Assembly (NCBI GenBank): GCA_041691315.1
Contig: JBEPUW010000005.1
Location: 62,001 to 126,000, forward strand
Source of the DNA: Poindextera sp041691315
GTDB lineage: Bacteria > Pseudomonadota > Alphaproteobacteria > Caulobacterales > Caulobacteraceae
Length of the DNA: 64,000 bases
Direction of reading: 5' to 3'
Shown here one piece after another: positions 8,362 to 17,400 of the stretch. A program made the translations under genes and the position numbers. Under the pieces are notes generated by a model, which was not told where the DNA came from, did not search any database, and worked only from the letters and a program-made list of their open reading frames with translations. Numbering within the stretch: position 1 is the stretch's first letter; each line of letters starts with the position of its first letter.

Positions 8362-9540
8362 CTAGGGCCGCGCGGCCAGCCTGGGCGCGCTTTGCTGATC
8401 GTCCGCGGCGGTCAGCCCGTCGATCCAGGTCTGGACGACGTTCAGTCCGTCATCGGCGAGCACCAGATTGGCGCGGTAGCCGGGGGCGATTCGGCCGAGT
8501 TGGTCGCCAAGGCCGAGATATTCGGCGGGGTTCTGGCTGGCCATCCGCACCGCCTGCGCCAGGTCCAGGCCCAGCATGCCGACGGCGTTGCGCACGGCGG
8601 CGGCCATGTCGAGGTTGGAGCCGGCCAGCGTGCCGTCCTGGTCGATGCAGACGCCGTCCTCGACCCGCACGGTGCGGCCCTGCAGCTTGAAGACGTCGCC
8701 CGCCATGCCGACGCTGGGCATGGCATCGGTGATCAGGATGAAGCGCTGCCAGCGCTTGGCCCTGAGGGCGATCTTCAGCACGACCGGATCGACGTGGCGG
8801 CCGTCGACAATGATGCTGCACCAGCTGTCCTGGTCCTCCAGCGCCGCGCCGACGGCGCCGGGCGCCCGGCTGGTCAGGGGCGACATGGCGTTGAACAGGT
8901 GGGTGAAGCCGCTGACGCCGCTCGACAGGGCCTTGCGGATGGTCTGGTAGCCGCCGTTGGTATGGCCGGCCGCGACCACCACGCCGGCGGCGGCCAGCCG
9001 CGCGATCATGGCCGGGCTGGTCTTTTCAGGCGCCAGGGTCACCACCGTGCGGCCGTGCTTGAGCGAAGTCAGCAGGGCGAACGCCGCCTCGTCGAGCACG
9101 CGGAATTTCGAGGCGTCGTGGATGCCCTTGCGCTTGGGGTTCAGGAACGGCCCTTCGATGTGCAGGCCGAGCACGCCGGGCGTGCCCCCGGCGATCGCCG
9201 CGTCGGTGGCCGCGATCGCGGCCCTGACCGTCTCCAGATCGTCGCTGATCAGGGTCGGCAGAAAGCCCGTGGCGCCGAACTGACGATGCACGCGGCCGAT
9301 CTCGACAATGGAGGCCAGGGAGGGTGCATCGTTGAACAACACGCCGCCGCCACCATTGACCTGGACGTCGATGAAGCCCGGCAGCAACAGACCGCCGCCC
9401 AGGTCGTAGCGCGCCAGGTCGGACCCCAGCGAACCCACGTCCTCAACGGCGGCGATGCGCCCACGGCGCAGCACAACGGCCTTGCCGGTTTCGAAGCCCG
9501 CGTCGGTGAGGACGCGGCCATTGACCAGGGCTGCGCTCAT
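8362..9540 (-). CDS. nagA: N-acetylglucosamine-6-phosphate deacetylase
   Basis: 392 aa cytosolic amidohydrolase that removes acetate from GlcNAc-6-phosphate. Visible motifs are the N-terminal barrel start GLLLPGFIDVQVNGGGG, the substrate and metal segment LHIEGPFLNPKRKGIHD, the AGHTNG histidine, HLFNAMSPL and the catalytic aspartate in ITDAMPSVG. It is the last gene of nagR-nagB-nagA; its ATG overlaps the nagB stop (ATGA), so translation is coupled. The context of a GntR regulator, a SIS-domain deaminase and PTS genes makes the GlcNAc assignment firm. Confidence 0.93.
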   Translation of the reverse strand: MSAALVNGRVLTDAGFETGKAVVLRRGRIAAVEDVGSLGSDLARYDLGGGLLLPGFIDVQVNGGGGVLFNDAPSLASIVEIGRVHRQFGATGFLPTLISDDLETVRAAIAATDAAIAGGTPGVLGLHIEGPFLNPKRKGIHDASKFRVLDEAAFALLTSLKHGRTVVTLAPEKTSPAMIARLAAAGVVVAAGHTNGGYQTIRKALSSGVSGFTHLFNAMSPLTSRAPGAVGAALEDQDSWCSIIVDGRHVDPVVLKIALRAKRWQRFILITDAMPSVGMAGDVFKLQGRTVRVEDGVCIDQDGTLAGSNLDMAAAVRNAVGMLGLDLAQAVRMASQNPAEYLGLGDQLGRIAPGYRANLVLADDGLNVVQTWIDGLTAADDQQSAPRLAARP

Positions 9541-10601
9541 CACAGGGTCTCCGTCACCTTGTTGAGGTGGGGAGGCCGGTCGGGATCGAACCCGCGCACG
9601 ATTGAGAGCCGGTTGGCCATCCGATAGAAACTCTGGATCAGCAGCATCGGCTCCAGCACGGGATGCTCGCCGAGGGTGGGCAGCACCTGGACGCCGAGGC
9701 GCACGGCGTCGGCGCGCGGCGGGCCGGCCAGCAGCACGCAGGCCTCGCGATCGGCGAACGCGGCGACCAGGTCGTCGATGCCTGTGCGCGCCTCGTCGTC
9801 CAGCGAGAAGACCAGCACTGGAAAGCCGTCGTCGACCAGGGTCATTGGCCCGTGCTGGACCTCCGCGGCGCTGAAGGCCTCGGCATGCAGGCCGCAGGTC
9901 TCCTTCAGCTTCAGCGCCGCTTCCTGGGCGATGCCGAAGCCGACGCCGCGGCCGATGACATAGAGGTTCCTGGCGTCGCGCAGGTGGTCGATCGCCTGGG
10001 TCCAGTCGAGCGCCCAGGCCTGTTCGAGCTGGCCGGGAAGCGCCTCGAGCGCGGCGACCAGGTCGTCGTCGCCGGTCCAATAGCCGACCAGTTGGGCGAT
10101 GGAGGCCAGGGTGGCGATGTAGGACTTGGTTGCGGCGACCCCCAGTTCAGGCCCGGCATGCAGCGGCGCCACCTCGTCGGCCAGCGCGGCCAGCGGCGAA
10201 TCCTCCACATTGACCATGGCCACGACAAAGGCCCCGCCGGCCTTGGCCGCCTCGACCGAGGCCAGCAGGTCGGGACTCTTGCCCGATTGCGAGATGGCCA
10301 GGCAGACCGCGCCCTTCAGCTCGGGCGCCCGCGCATAGATCGAACTGACCGACGGCGCCGCCGAGGAGGTCATGACGCCCAGCCGGGTCTCGATCAGGTA
10401 GCGCGCGAAGGTGGCGGCGTGGTCGGAGCTGCCGCGCGCGCACGTGACCACCGCGCGCGGATGCAACGCTCGCAAGGTTTCGCCCAGCCGGTGCATGGCG
10501 CGGCGATTGTCGCCGAGCTGGCGGCGCACCACGGCGGCGGCTTCGGCGGCCTCGGCGAACATGCGGGTCGATTCGGCGGTACGCGGCACACCGGTCTCCA
10601 T
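9540..10601 (-). CDS. nagB: SIS-domain glucosamine-6-phosphate deaminase (NagB-II type)
   Basis: 353 aa with two SIS sugar-phosphate isomerase domains: CARGSSDHAATFARYL with AISQSGKSPDLL in the first half, and VIGRGVGFGIAQEAALKLKET with HAEAFSAAEVQHGPM in the second. It resembles the isomerase half of GlmS without a glutaminase domain, the arrangement seen in NagB-II enzymes that convert glucosamine-6-phosphate to fructose-6-phosphate and ammonia. The ATG at 10601 is preferred because it lies 4 bases after the nagR stop; a longer start would overlap nagR. It is coupled to nagA by an ATGA overlap. Confidence 0.87.
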   Translation of the reverse strand: METGVPRTAESTRMFAEAAEAAAVVRRQLGDNRRAMHRLGETLRALHPRAVVTCARGSSDHAATFARYLIETRLGVMTSSAAPSVSSIYARAPELKGAVCLAISQSGKSPDLLASVEAAKAGGAFVVAMVNVEDSPLAALADEVAPLHAGPELGVAATKSYIATLASIAQLVGYWTGDDDLVAALEALPGQLEQAWALDWTQAIDHLRDARNLYVIGRGVGFGIAQEAALKLKETCGLHAEAFSAAEVQHGPMTLVDDGFPVLVFSLDDEARTGIDDLVAAFADREACVLLAGPPRADAVRLGVQVLPTLGEHPVLEPMLLIQSFYRMANRLSIVRGFDPDRPPHLNKVTETL

Positions 10602-10605
10602 ACGC

Positions 10606-11352
10606 TTAGGCGGACAGGGCGTTGAGTTCGGCGACGAAGTCATAGGCGTCGCCGCGATAGAAGGACTGGGTGATCTCGACGGCGCGGCCGTCCTTGAGGA
10701 ATCCGCGGCGCTCGATCAAGAGGCCCGCCGCGGCCTCGGCCACCCGCATCATTTCCGCCTGTTCGCGCGTGAACAGCACCGCGCGCAGCCGCTGCAGCGC
10801 CCGCGTCGGGCGGTGGCCGAACCTTTCGAGCGCGTCATAGAGCGACTCCTCCACCGCTTCGAACGAGGGCATGGAAAAGGCCGGCACGGTCGAATATTCG
10901 AGCGCCATCGGCGCCTCGTCGGCATAGCGGATGCGGCTGAAGCGATAGACGGCGCTGCCCGGGCTCAAGCCCAGCGTCATCGACTCTTCCGGGGTCACCG
11001 TGCCCGCCGACCGGCTGAGCCAGACGCTGTGGGGCTTGCGCCCGCGCGAGATCATGTCTTCGGAAAAGGACGACAGCTTGGAGAAGCTCTTCTCGACACG
11101 TGCGGCGACAAAGGTGCCGGCGCCCTGCCGGCGGATCAGCAGGCCTTCGCTGACCAGGCCGTCCAGCGCCTTGCGGACGGTGATACGCGATACCGAGAAG
11201 TCGTCGGCCAGGTCGCGCTCCGGCGGCAGCGCCTCGTCGGGCGCCAGCACGTTCTTGGAGATGGCCGAGCGTAGGGCGCGCTGGAGCTGCTGGTAGAGCG
11301 GCGCGCGCCCCTGGTCGTCCAGCCGGCCGATGGTCTCTGAAAAGTTCGGCAC
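10606..11352 (-). CDS. nagR: GntR/UTRA-family regulator of the GlcNAc genes
   Basis: About 248 aa. The N-terminal winged helix (APLYQQLQRALRSAI, PPERDLADDFSVSRITVRKAL) is followed by a UTRA ligand domain (from about residue 85; PAGSAVYRFSRIRYADE-like core and ALRSFYRGDAYDF-like end), the HutC subgroup. GTG 11352 is chosen because GAGGAAA lies 6 bases upstream; an in-frame ATG at 11445 would extend over the palindromic operator. It heads the nagR-nagB-nagA operon and is divergent from the receptor/PTS unit. By position it is expected to repress both directions and to respond to a GlcNAc-derived phosphate. Confidence 0.85.
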   Translation of the reverse strand: MPNFSETIGRLDDQGRAPLYQQLQRALRSAISKNVLAPDEALPPERDLADDFSVSRITVRKALDGLVSEGLLIRRQGAGTFVAARVEKSFSKLSSFSEDMISRGRKPHSVWLSRSAGTVTPEESMTLGLSPGSAVYRFSRIRYADEAPMALEYSTVPAFSMPSFEAVEESLYDALERFGHRPTRALQRLRAVLFTREQAEMMRVAEAAAGLLIERRGFLKDGRAVEITQSFYRGDAYDFVAELNALSA

Positions 11353-11427
11353 TCGTATTTCCTCGAAGGGGTGGGACCCGGCGACCGCGTGGACCATGGC
11401 ATCTATGACACACAGGCCGACCATTTG

Positions 11428-11462
11428 AATACCAATAAAGTTCATGGTCTGTTATTGGTGTT
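11428..11462. promoter_or_regulatory. Long inverted repeat, likely NagR operator
   Basis: AATACCAATAA at 11428-11438 and TTATTGGTGTT at 11452-11462 are inverted copies (10 of 11 positions) around a 13-base centre. The core pair ACCAATAA/TTATTGGT is perfect. It sits in the divergent intergenic region between nagR and the receptor/PTS unit, where the GntR regulator should act, and it is AT-richer than its surroundings. The regulator assignment is inference from position. Confidence 0.6.
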
Positions 11463-11478
11463 TCTTTGGGCTTGCAAA

Positions 11479-13356
11479 TTGTCCCAGTTTGATGACAGCT
11501 TACGACACTCGCTTCCGGCCCTGCTGTGCGCCGCCGCGCCGGCGTTCGCCCAGGCCACGCCGGAGGGCGCGGCGCCGACCTACGCCACGCCGGCCGCCCA
11601 GGCCGCCGCCGAAAAGGCGGCCGCGACGGGCGACACGGGCGGCCAAGTGGTCGTCACCGGCATTCGCGCCTCGCTGGCGAAGGCGATCGAGATCAAGAAA
11701 CTGGCCGTCGACCAGGTCGACGCGATCTCGGCGACGTACATCGGCAAGCTGCCGGACAAGAACGCCGCCGACGCCCTGCAACGCATCGTCGGCGTCAACA
11801 CCGAATCGGCGGCCAGCGGCGAGGGCGGCTTCGACGAGAACGACCGGGTCTCGATCCGCGGCACCTCGCCCAGCCTGACCCAGGTCACCATCGACGGTCA
11901 CAGCGTCGCCACGGGCGACTGGTTCATCCGGAGCGCGGGGGTCGCCTGGCGCGCGGCCATCGGCCTCTATGTCGATCTGCTCAGAGCCTCGCCCGACCGC
12001 CGGCTGGCCGCCCGCGCCGACGACCTAGCCGACCTCGAGCGGCAAGTGCTGATGGCCCTGAGCGGCGCGGCGCCCGAGGCGCGCGTGCTGCCCGAAGCCG
12101 CCATTCTGCTGGCCGAGGACCTTCTGCGCTCGGAGCTTCTGGCCCTGGACGCTTCGCGGATCGCCGGCCTGTGCCTGGCCGGCGGCGGGCCGACCTCGCA
12201 CGTCGCCATACTGGCCGCCGCCATGAACGTCCCGGCCCTGGTCGCGGCCGGACCGGGCGTGCTGTCCATCGCCGACGGGACGCCCCTGATCCTCGACGGC
12301 GACAACGCCTCGTTGCGCATCGCGCCCGACGTCAAGGCGCTGGAGGCGGCCGAGGCGGCCGTCGCCGCGCGCAAGAACCGCCGGACCCTGGCCCAGGCCG
12401 CGGCTTTCGAGCCCTGCCACACCGCCGACGGCGTCCGCATCGAGGTGTTCGCCAATGTCGGCGGCCTGTCCGACGCCAAGGCGGCGACCGCCAGCGGCGC
12501 GGAAGGCTGTGGCCTGCTGCGCAACGAGTTCCTCTTTCTCGACCGCCCGACCCCGCCGAGTGAGGACGAGCAGGCGGCGCAGTACCAGGCGATCGCCACG
12601 GCGCTAGGCGGCCGGCCGCTGACCGTGCGCACCCTGGACGTCGGCGGCGACAAGCCGGTCAGCTATCTGCCGATCCCGCCGGAGGAGAACCCGGCGCTCG
12701 GCCTGCGCGGCGTGCGCGTCAGCCTGTGGCGCCCCGACCTGTTGCGCGAGCAGATTCGCGCCGTTCTGCGGGTCGGGCCGCACGGCCAGTGCCGGATCAT
12801 GGTCCCGATGGTCGCCAGCCTGGACGAACTGCTGGCCGTGCGCGCGGTGGTGGACGAGGTGAGGGCGGAACTCGACTACCGGACGCCGGTGCAGGTCGGG
12901 GTGATGATCGAGACCCCGGCCGCGGCGGTGACGGCCGACATCATCGCGGCCGAGGCCGACTTCCTGTCCATCGGCACCAACGACCTGACCCAGTACGCCC
13001 TGGCCATGGATCGCGGCAATCCGCGGCTGGCCGCCCGGGTCGACAGCCTGCACCCGGCCGTGTTGCGGCTGATCGCCCAGGCGTCCGCGGGCGCGGCCAG
13101 ACACGGCCGGCCGGTCTGCGTCTGCGGCGGCCTGGCCTCGGATCTTGCCGCGGCGCCGATCCTGATCGGCCTCGGCGTCACCGAGCTATCGGCCATGCCG
13201 GCGGTCGTGCCGGAGTTGAAGGGCCTGATCCGTACCTTGGACCTCACCGCCTGCCGCAATCTGGCGGAGGCTGCACTCGACCTGCCCTCGGCCGCCGACG
13301 TGCGTGCGCTCGCCGCCGGATCGTTCCCAGCCGCCCTTCCGGGAGTCTCGCAATGA
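11479..13356 (+). CDS. In-frame fusion of a TonB-receptor N-terminus with PTS enzyme I (truncated both sides)
   Basis: One open frame joins two unrelated proteins. The first part, to about 11927, is the start of an outer-membrane TonB-dependent receptor: short signal-like LPALLCAAAPAFAQ, TonB box GGQVVVTGIR, then plug domain (KLPDKNAADALQRIVGV, DENDRVSIRGTSPSLTQVT, GDWFI). From about 11930 it becomes enzyme I of the phosphotransferase system, entered in the middle of its HPr-binding domain: phospho-His in GGPTSHVAIL, then the PEP barrel (LSIGTNDLTQYALAMDR, VCVCGGLAS). The receptor barrel, any EIIA and HPr domains and the enzyme I beginning are gone. The start codon is uncertain: TTG 11479 is one option and no Shine-Dalgarno is clear. 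It overlaps nagE by ATGA. Confidence 0.8.
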   Translation: MSQFDDSLRHSLPALLCAAAPAFAQATPEGAAPTYATPAAQAAAEKAAATGDTGGQVVVTGIRASLAKAIEIKKLAVDQVDAISATYIGKLPDKNAADALQRIVGVNTESAASGEGGFDENDRVSIRGTSPSLTQVTIDGHSVATGDWFIRSAGVAWRAAIGLYVDLLRASPDRRLAARADDLADLERQVLMALSGAAPEARVLPEAAILLAEDLLRSELLALDASRIAGLCLAGGGPTSHVAILAAAMNVPALVAAGPGVLSIADGTPLILDGDNASLRIAPDVKALEAAEAAVAARKNRRTLAQAAAFEPCHTADGVRIEVFANVGGLSDAKAATASGAEGCGLLRNEFLFLDRPTPPSEDEQAAQYQAIATALGGRPLTVRTLDVGGDKPVSYLPIPPEENPALGLRGVRVSLWRPDLLREQIRAVLRVGPHGQCRIMVPMVASLDELLAVRAVVDEVRAELDYRTPVQVGVMIETPAAAVTADIIAAEADFLSIGTNDLTQYALAMDRGNPRLAARVDSLHPAVLRLIAQASAGAARHGRPVCVCGGLASDLAAAPILIGLGVTELSAMPAVVPELKGLIRTLDLTACRNLAEAALDLPSAADVRALAAGSFPAALPGVSQ

Positions 13357-14480
13357 CCTCTCAACCGTTCCGGCTGTCACTGTCGGGGCTGCAGCCCTTG
13401 GGTCGCGCGCTGATGTTGCCGATCGCCGTCCTGCCGGCGGCGGGGCTCATGCTGCGGCTGGGCCAGCCGGATCTGCTAAACATTCCGTTCGTGGCGGCCG
13501 CCGGCGACGCCGTCTTTCACAATCTCGGCCTGTTGTTCGCCATCGGCGTCGCGGTCGGCTTCGCACGCGACGGCAACGGCGCGGCGGGCCTGGCGGGCGT
13601 GGTCTGTTTCCTGGTCGCGACCAACGGCGCCCAGGCGCTGATCACCGTTCCCGCCGATGCGTTGGCCGGGCTTGCAGACAAGTCCCGTGACCTGGCCGCG
13701 GCCGCTTTCAAGAGCGCCGCCCTGTTCAAGCTCGGGGTGCCGCTCGGCATATTGTCCGGCCTGATCGCCGGGGATTTCTACAACCGCTTCGGCAATCTGA
13801 AGCTGCCCGACTACTTGGCCTTCTTCGGCGGCCGGCGCTTCGTGCCGATCGTCGCCGGCGCCGCGGGCCTGGTCCTAGCTCTGATCTTCGGTCTCGGCTG
13901 GACCTCGCTGAATTCAGGGGTCGATGCCTTGAGCCGCGCCATCGTCGGCGCCGGGCCATTGGGCCTGTTCGTCTATGGGGTGTTGAACCGGCTGCTGATC
14001 GTCACCGGCCTGCACCACATCCTCAACAACATCGCCTGGTTCATCATCGGCGACTATCACGGCGCCACCGGCGACCTGAACCGCTTCTTCGCCGGCGATC
14101 CGACCGCCGGCGCCTTCATGGCCGGCTATTTCCCGGTGATGATGTTCGGCCTGCCCGCCGCCTGCCTGGCCATGTTCTCGACCGCCCGGCCGGAGCGGAA
14201 GGCGGCGGTGGGCGGCATGCTGCTGTCGCTGGCCCTGACCAGCTTCCTGACTGGGGTGACCGAGCCGATCGAGTTCACCTTCATGTTCCTGGCGCCCTGG
14301 CTGTTCGCCCTGCACGCGGTGCTGACCGGCGCTTCCATGGTGGTCATGGACGCCCTGCGCGTGAAGCTGGGCTTCGGTTTCTCAGCCGGCCTGTTCGACT
14401 ATGTCCTGAACTTCAACAAGGCCACGCGTCCGCTTCTGCTGATACCGGTCGGTCTTGCCTATTTCGGGCTCTATTTCGGT
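13353..14480 (+). CDS. nagE: PTS GlcNAc-specific IIC component, truncated before IIB
   Basis: About 376 aa of genuine sequence. It is the membrane transport domain of a glucose/GlcNAc-family PTS permease: LGRALMLPIAVLPAAGLMLRLG start, IIC motifs NRLLIVTGLHHILNN and FLTGVTEPIEFTFMF, and the closing LLLIPVGLAYFGLYFG. A normal NagE continues with the last IIC segment and a IIB domain with a phospho-Cys (sometimes IIA). Here the frame runs at about 14480 into antisense autotransporter sequence and stops at 14600 with a basic nonsense tail. Without IIB the permease cannot phosphorylate sugar. Its ATG overlaps the upstream stop (ATGA), as in an intact operon. Confidence 0.82.
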
Positions 14481-17400
14481 CATCGGCAGCGCGGCCGGCG
14501 GCGATTTCGTTCGGCGTCCCACCCGCCGAGGCGAAGCTGCGCAGCTTGGCGACGTCGAGGAAGACGTCGCTGGCGTCATAGTCGGCGACCAGGCCGATGA
14601 ACGGCGTCACCGCGATCGTGTCGCCGGTCAGCGCATAGGTCCCGGTCAGCCCGCCGGCGGCGCTCAGCACCGTGTAGCGGGTCCCCAGCCGATAAGGCGC
14701 CGCGTCGGTCTTGATCACATCGAGCACCGCGCCGGGGGCGAGGCTGACCGCGCCCGAGACCGTGATCCGGTCGGCGGGGCCGGCCGCGTCCAGCTCGACC
14801 TGGTAGATCGAGCCGGCGGCTTGCGAATAGTTCCCGCTGACCGTCAGCGCGCCGATGGAATCGCCGGGCGCCACGATCGAACCGGCCTGGGCCACCACCC
14901 CGCCGACGCTGCCGTTGCCGCCGAGCGTCGCGCCGCCGGCGATCGTGACCACGGAATTGGCCAGCGAGCCCTCCACCGCCAGCCGCCCGGCCGCAACGGT
15001 GCTGCCGCCCGACAGCGGGCTCGAGGCCGTCAGCACCAGCGTGCCGAGATCGGTCTTGACCAGCCCGTTGGTCCCGACGATCGGCGCGCCGATGGTCGCG
15101 GTGTCGCCGGCCCCGGCGGCCGTGCCGTCGCCGACCCGGATGGTCGGCGTGGCGCCCGTCAGGGTCAGGTTACCGCCGGTGACCGTATAGCCGCTGACTG
15201 CGAACTGCAGGCCGGTGGCGACGATGGCGCCGCCGCTATTGTCGATGGTCACCGTCCCCGGCGTTCCCTGGAAGATGGCGAAGCCGGTGGCCCAGGTCCC
15301 GGACGTGGCGCCGCCCGCGTCGGTCCAGTTGGTCGGCCCGATCTTCCAGGTCCCCGCGCCGCCGACCACGGTCCCGGCGGGCGTGAGCGTCGAGCCGTTC
15401 CAGAACTGCAGCGGGCCCGAGCTGGCGGCGGCGAAGACCAGGTTGACCTGATTGGCCACCGAGGTCTGCACCGTCAGGTTTCCCGCCGGTGAGGTCCCGA
15501 GGCTGAGACCGTTGTCAGTCAGCGCGCCGGTATAGTCGATGATCCGATAGGTTCCCGCCCCGAAGCCGCCAGCGTCGGTGACGTTCAGGGTCCCATCCAG
15601 GGTCAGCGCGCCATCGACCTTGAACAGGCCGGTCGAGGTCGGCGCCCCCAGCGAGACATCGAGGTTCGAAGTCGGGTTCAAGGTCAGGGCGCCCATGGTC
15701 AGGGTCTGGCCCTCGACGCCGACCAGGTGGCCGCCATTGGCCACGGTCACCGGCCCGCCGAGGGTTCCTGACCCCTCCAGCGTCGCCGCCGACTGCACCG
15801 TGACCGTGGCCGCGCCAAGCGATCCGTTCACCGCCAGCGTTCCGGCCGCGACGCCGAGCGCGCCGGCATAGGCGCTGGCGCCCGATACCTCCAGCACGCC
15901 AGCCGCCGCCTTGGTCAGGGCGGCGGTGTCCGTCAGATTGCCAGTCAGGTTCAGCGTGTCGCCGGAGCCGATGTCGATGGTTCCGGCCGCCTCGATATCA
16001 ACGGTGCGGGCGCTGGCGAAGCTTCCGGTGACGGTCAGGTTGCCGCCATCCACCGTCAGATTGCCCACCCCGCCCAGGTTGGCGTCGGCCCCGACCGACA
16101 GCGTCCCGCCTTCGATGATCGTACCGCCGGTGTAGGTGTTGGTCCCCGACAGCACCAAGGTTCCAAGGTCGGTCTTGATCAGGCCGCCGGTCCCGAGGAC
16201 CGCCGAGCTGATGGTCGCGCTGTAGCCCGCGCCGGCTCCGGTCCCGTCGCCGACGCGGATGGTGGGCGCCCCGCCTGTCAGGGTCAAATTGCCGCCGCCG
16301 ACGCTGTAGCCGGTGACGGCGAACTGGATGTCGGTCGCCTGGATGAGGCCGGCGCTGTCGTCGATGGTCACCGCCCCTGGCGTGGCCTCGAAGATCGCCA
16401 TGCCGCCGGTCCAGGCGCCGGAGGTGTCGCCGGCCGCGTCGGTCCAGTTGGTCGGGCCTAGCTTCCAGGTCCCGGCGCCGCCGACCACGGTCCCGGTGGG
16501 ACTGGTCGTGGTCCCGTTCCAGAACTGCAGCGGGCCGGCGGCGGCATAGATCAGGTTGACCTGATCGCTCACCGAGGTCTGCACCGTCAGGATGCCCGGG
16601 AAGACCCCGGCCGGGACGGTCCCGATGCTGAGGCCGTTGTTGGTCAGGGCGCCGGTATAGTCGATGATCCGATAGGTTCCGGCACCGAAGCCCCCGGCGT
16701 CGGTGACGTTCAGGGTCCCGTCGAGGGTCAGCCCGCCATTGACCTTGAACAGGCCGGTCGAGGTCGGCGCGCCCAGCGAGACATCGAGGTTCGAGGTCGG
16801 ATTGAGGCTGAGCGCGCCCATGGTCAGGGTCTGGCCCTCGACCCCGACCAGATGACCGCCGTTGGCGATGCTGACCGGCCCGCCGAGCGTTCCTGACCCC
16901 TCCAGCGTGGCGCCGGATTGCACGGTCACGGCAGCCGCGCCCAGCGCGCCGTTCACCTGCAGCGTTCCCGCCGCGACGCCAAGCGCACCCGCATAGGCGC
17001 CGGCGCCGGAGATCTCGAGCACGCCGGCGCCGGACTTGGTCAGGGCGGCGGTGTCGGTGAGGTTGCCAGTGAGGTTCAAGGTGTCGCCGGACCCGACATT
17101 GATGCCGCCGGACGCCTCGACGTCGACGGTGCGGGCGCTGGCGAAACTGCCGGTAACGGTCAGGTTGCCGCCGTCCAACGTCAGATTGCCCACCCCGCCC
17201 AGGTTGGCGTCGGCGCCGACCGAGAGCGTTCCCCCCTCGATGGTCGTGCCACCGGTGTAGGTGTTGGTCCCCGACAGCACCAAGGCTCCCAGGTCGGTCT
17301 TGATCAGGCCGCTGGCCCCCAGGATCGGCGCGCTGACCGTCGCGGTGTAGCCCGCCCCGGCGCCGGTCCCGTCGCCGACGCGGATGGTCGGCGCGCCCCC

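Noticed and set aside
8074..9627. A 517-codon plus-strand frame across the nagA region
   Set aside because: The opposite strand has a complete deacetylase with all motifs. The plus-strand product is Arg/His/Gln-rich without a fold.
11479..11930. Natural multi-domain receptor-kinase fusion protein
   Set aside because: The receptor part ends in the middle of the plug and enzyme I begins inside its HPr-binding domain, so both are fragments and not designed domains.
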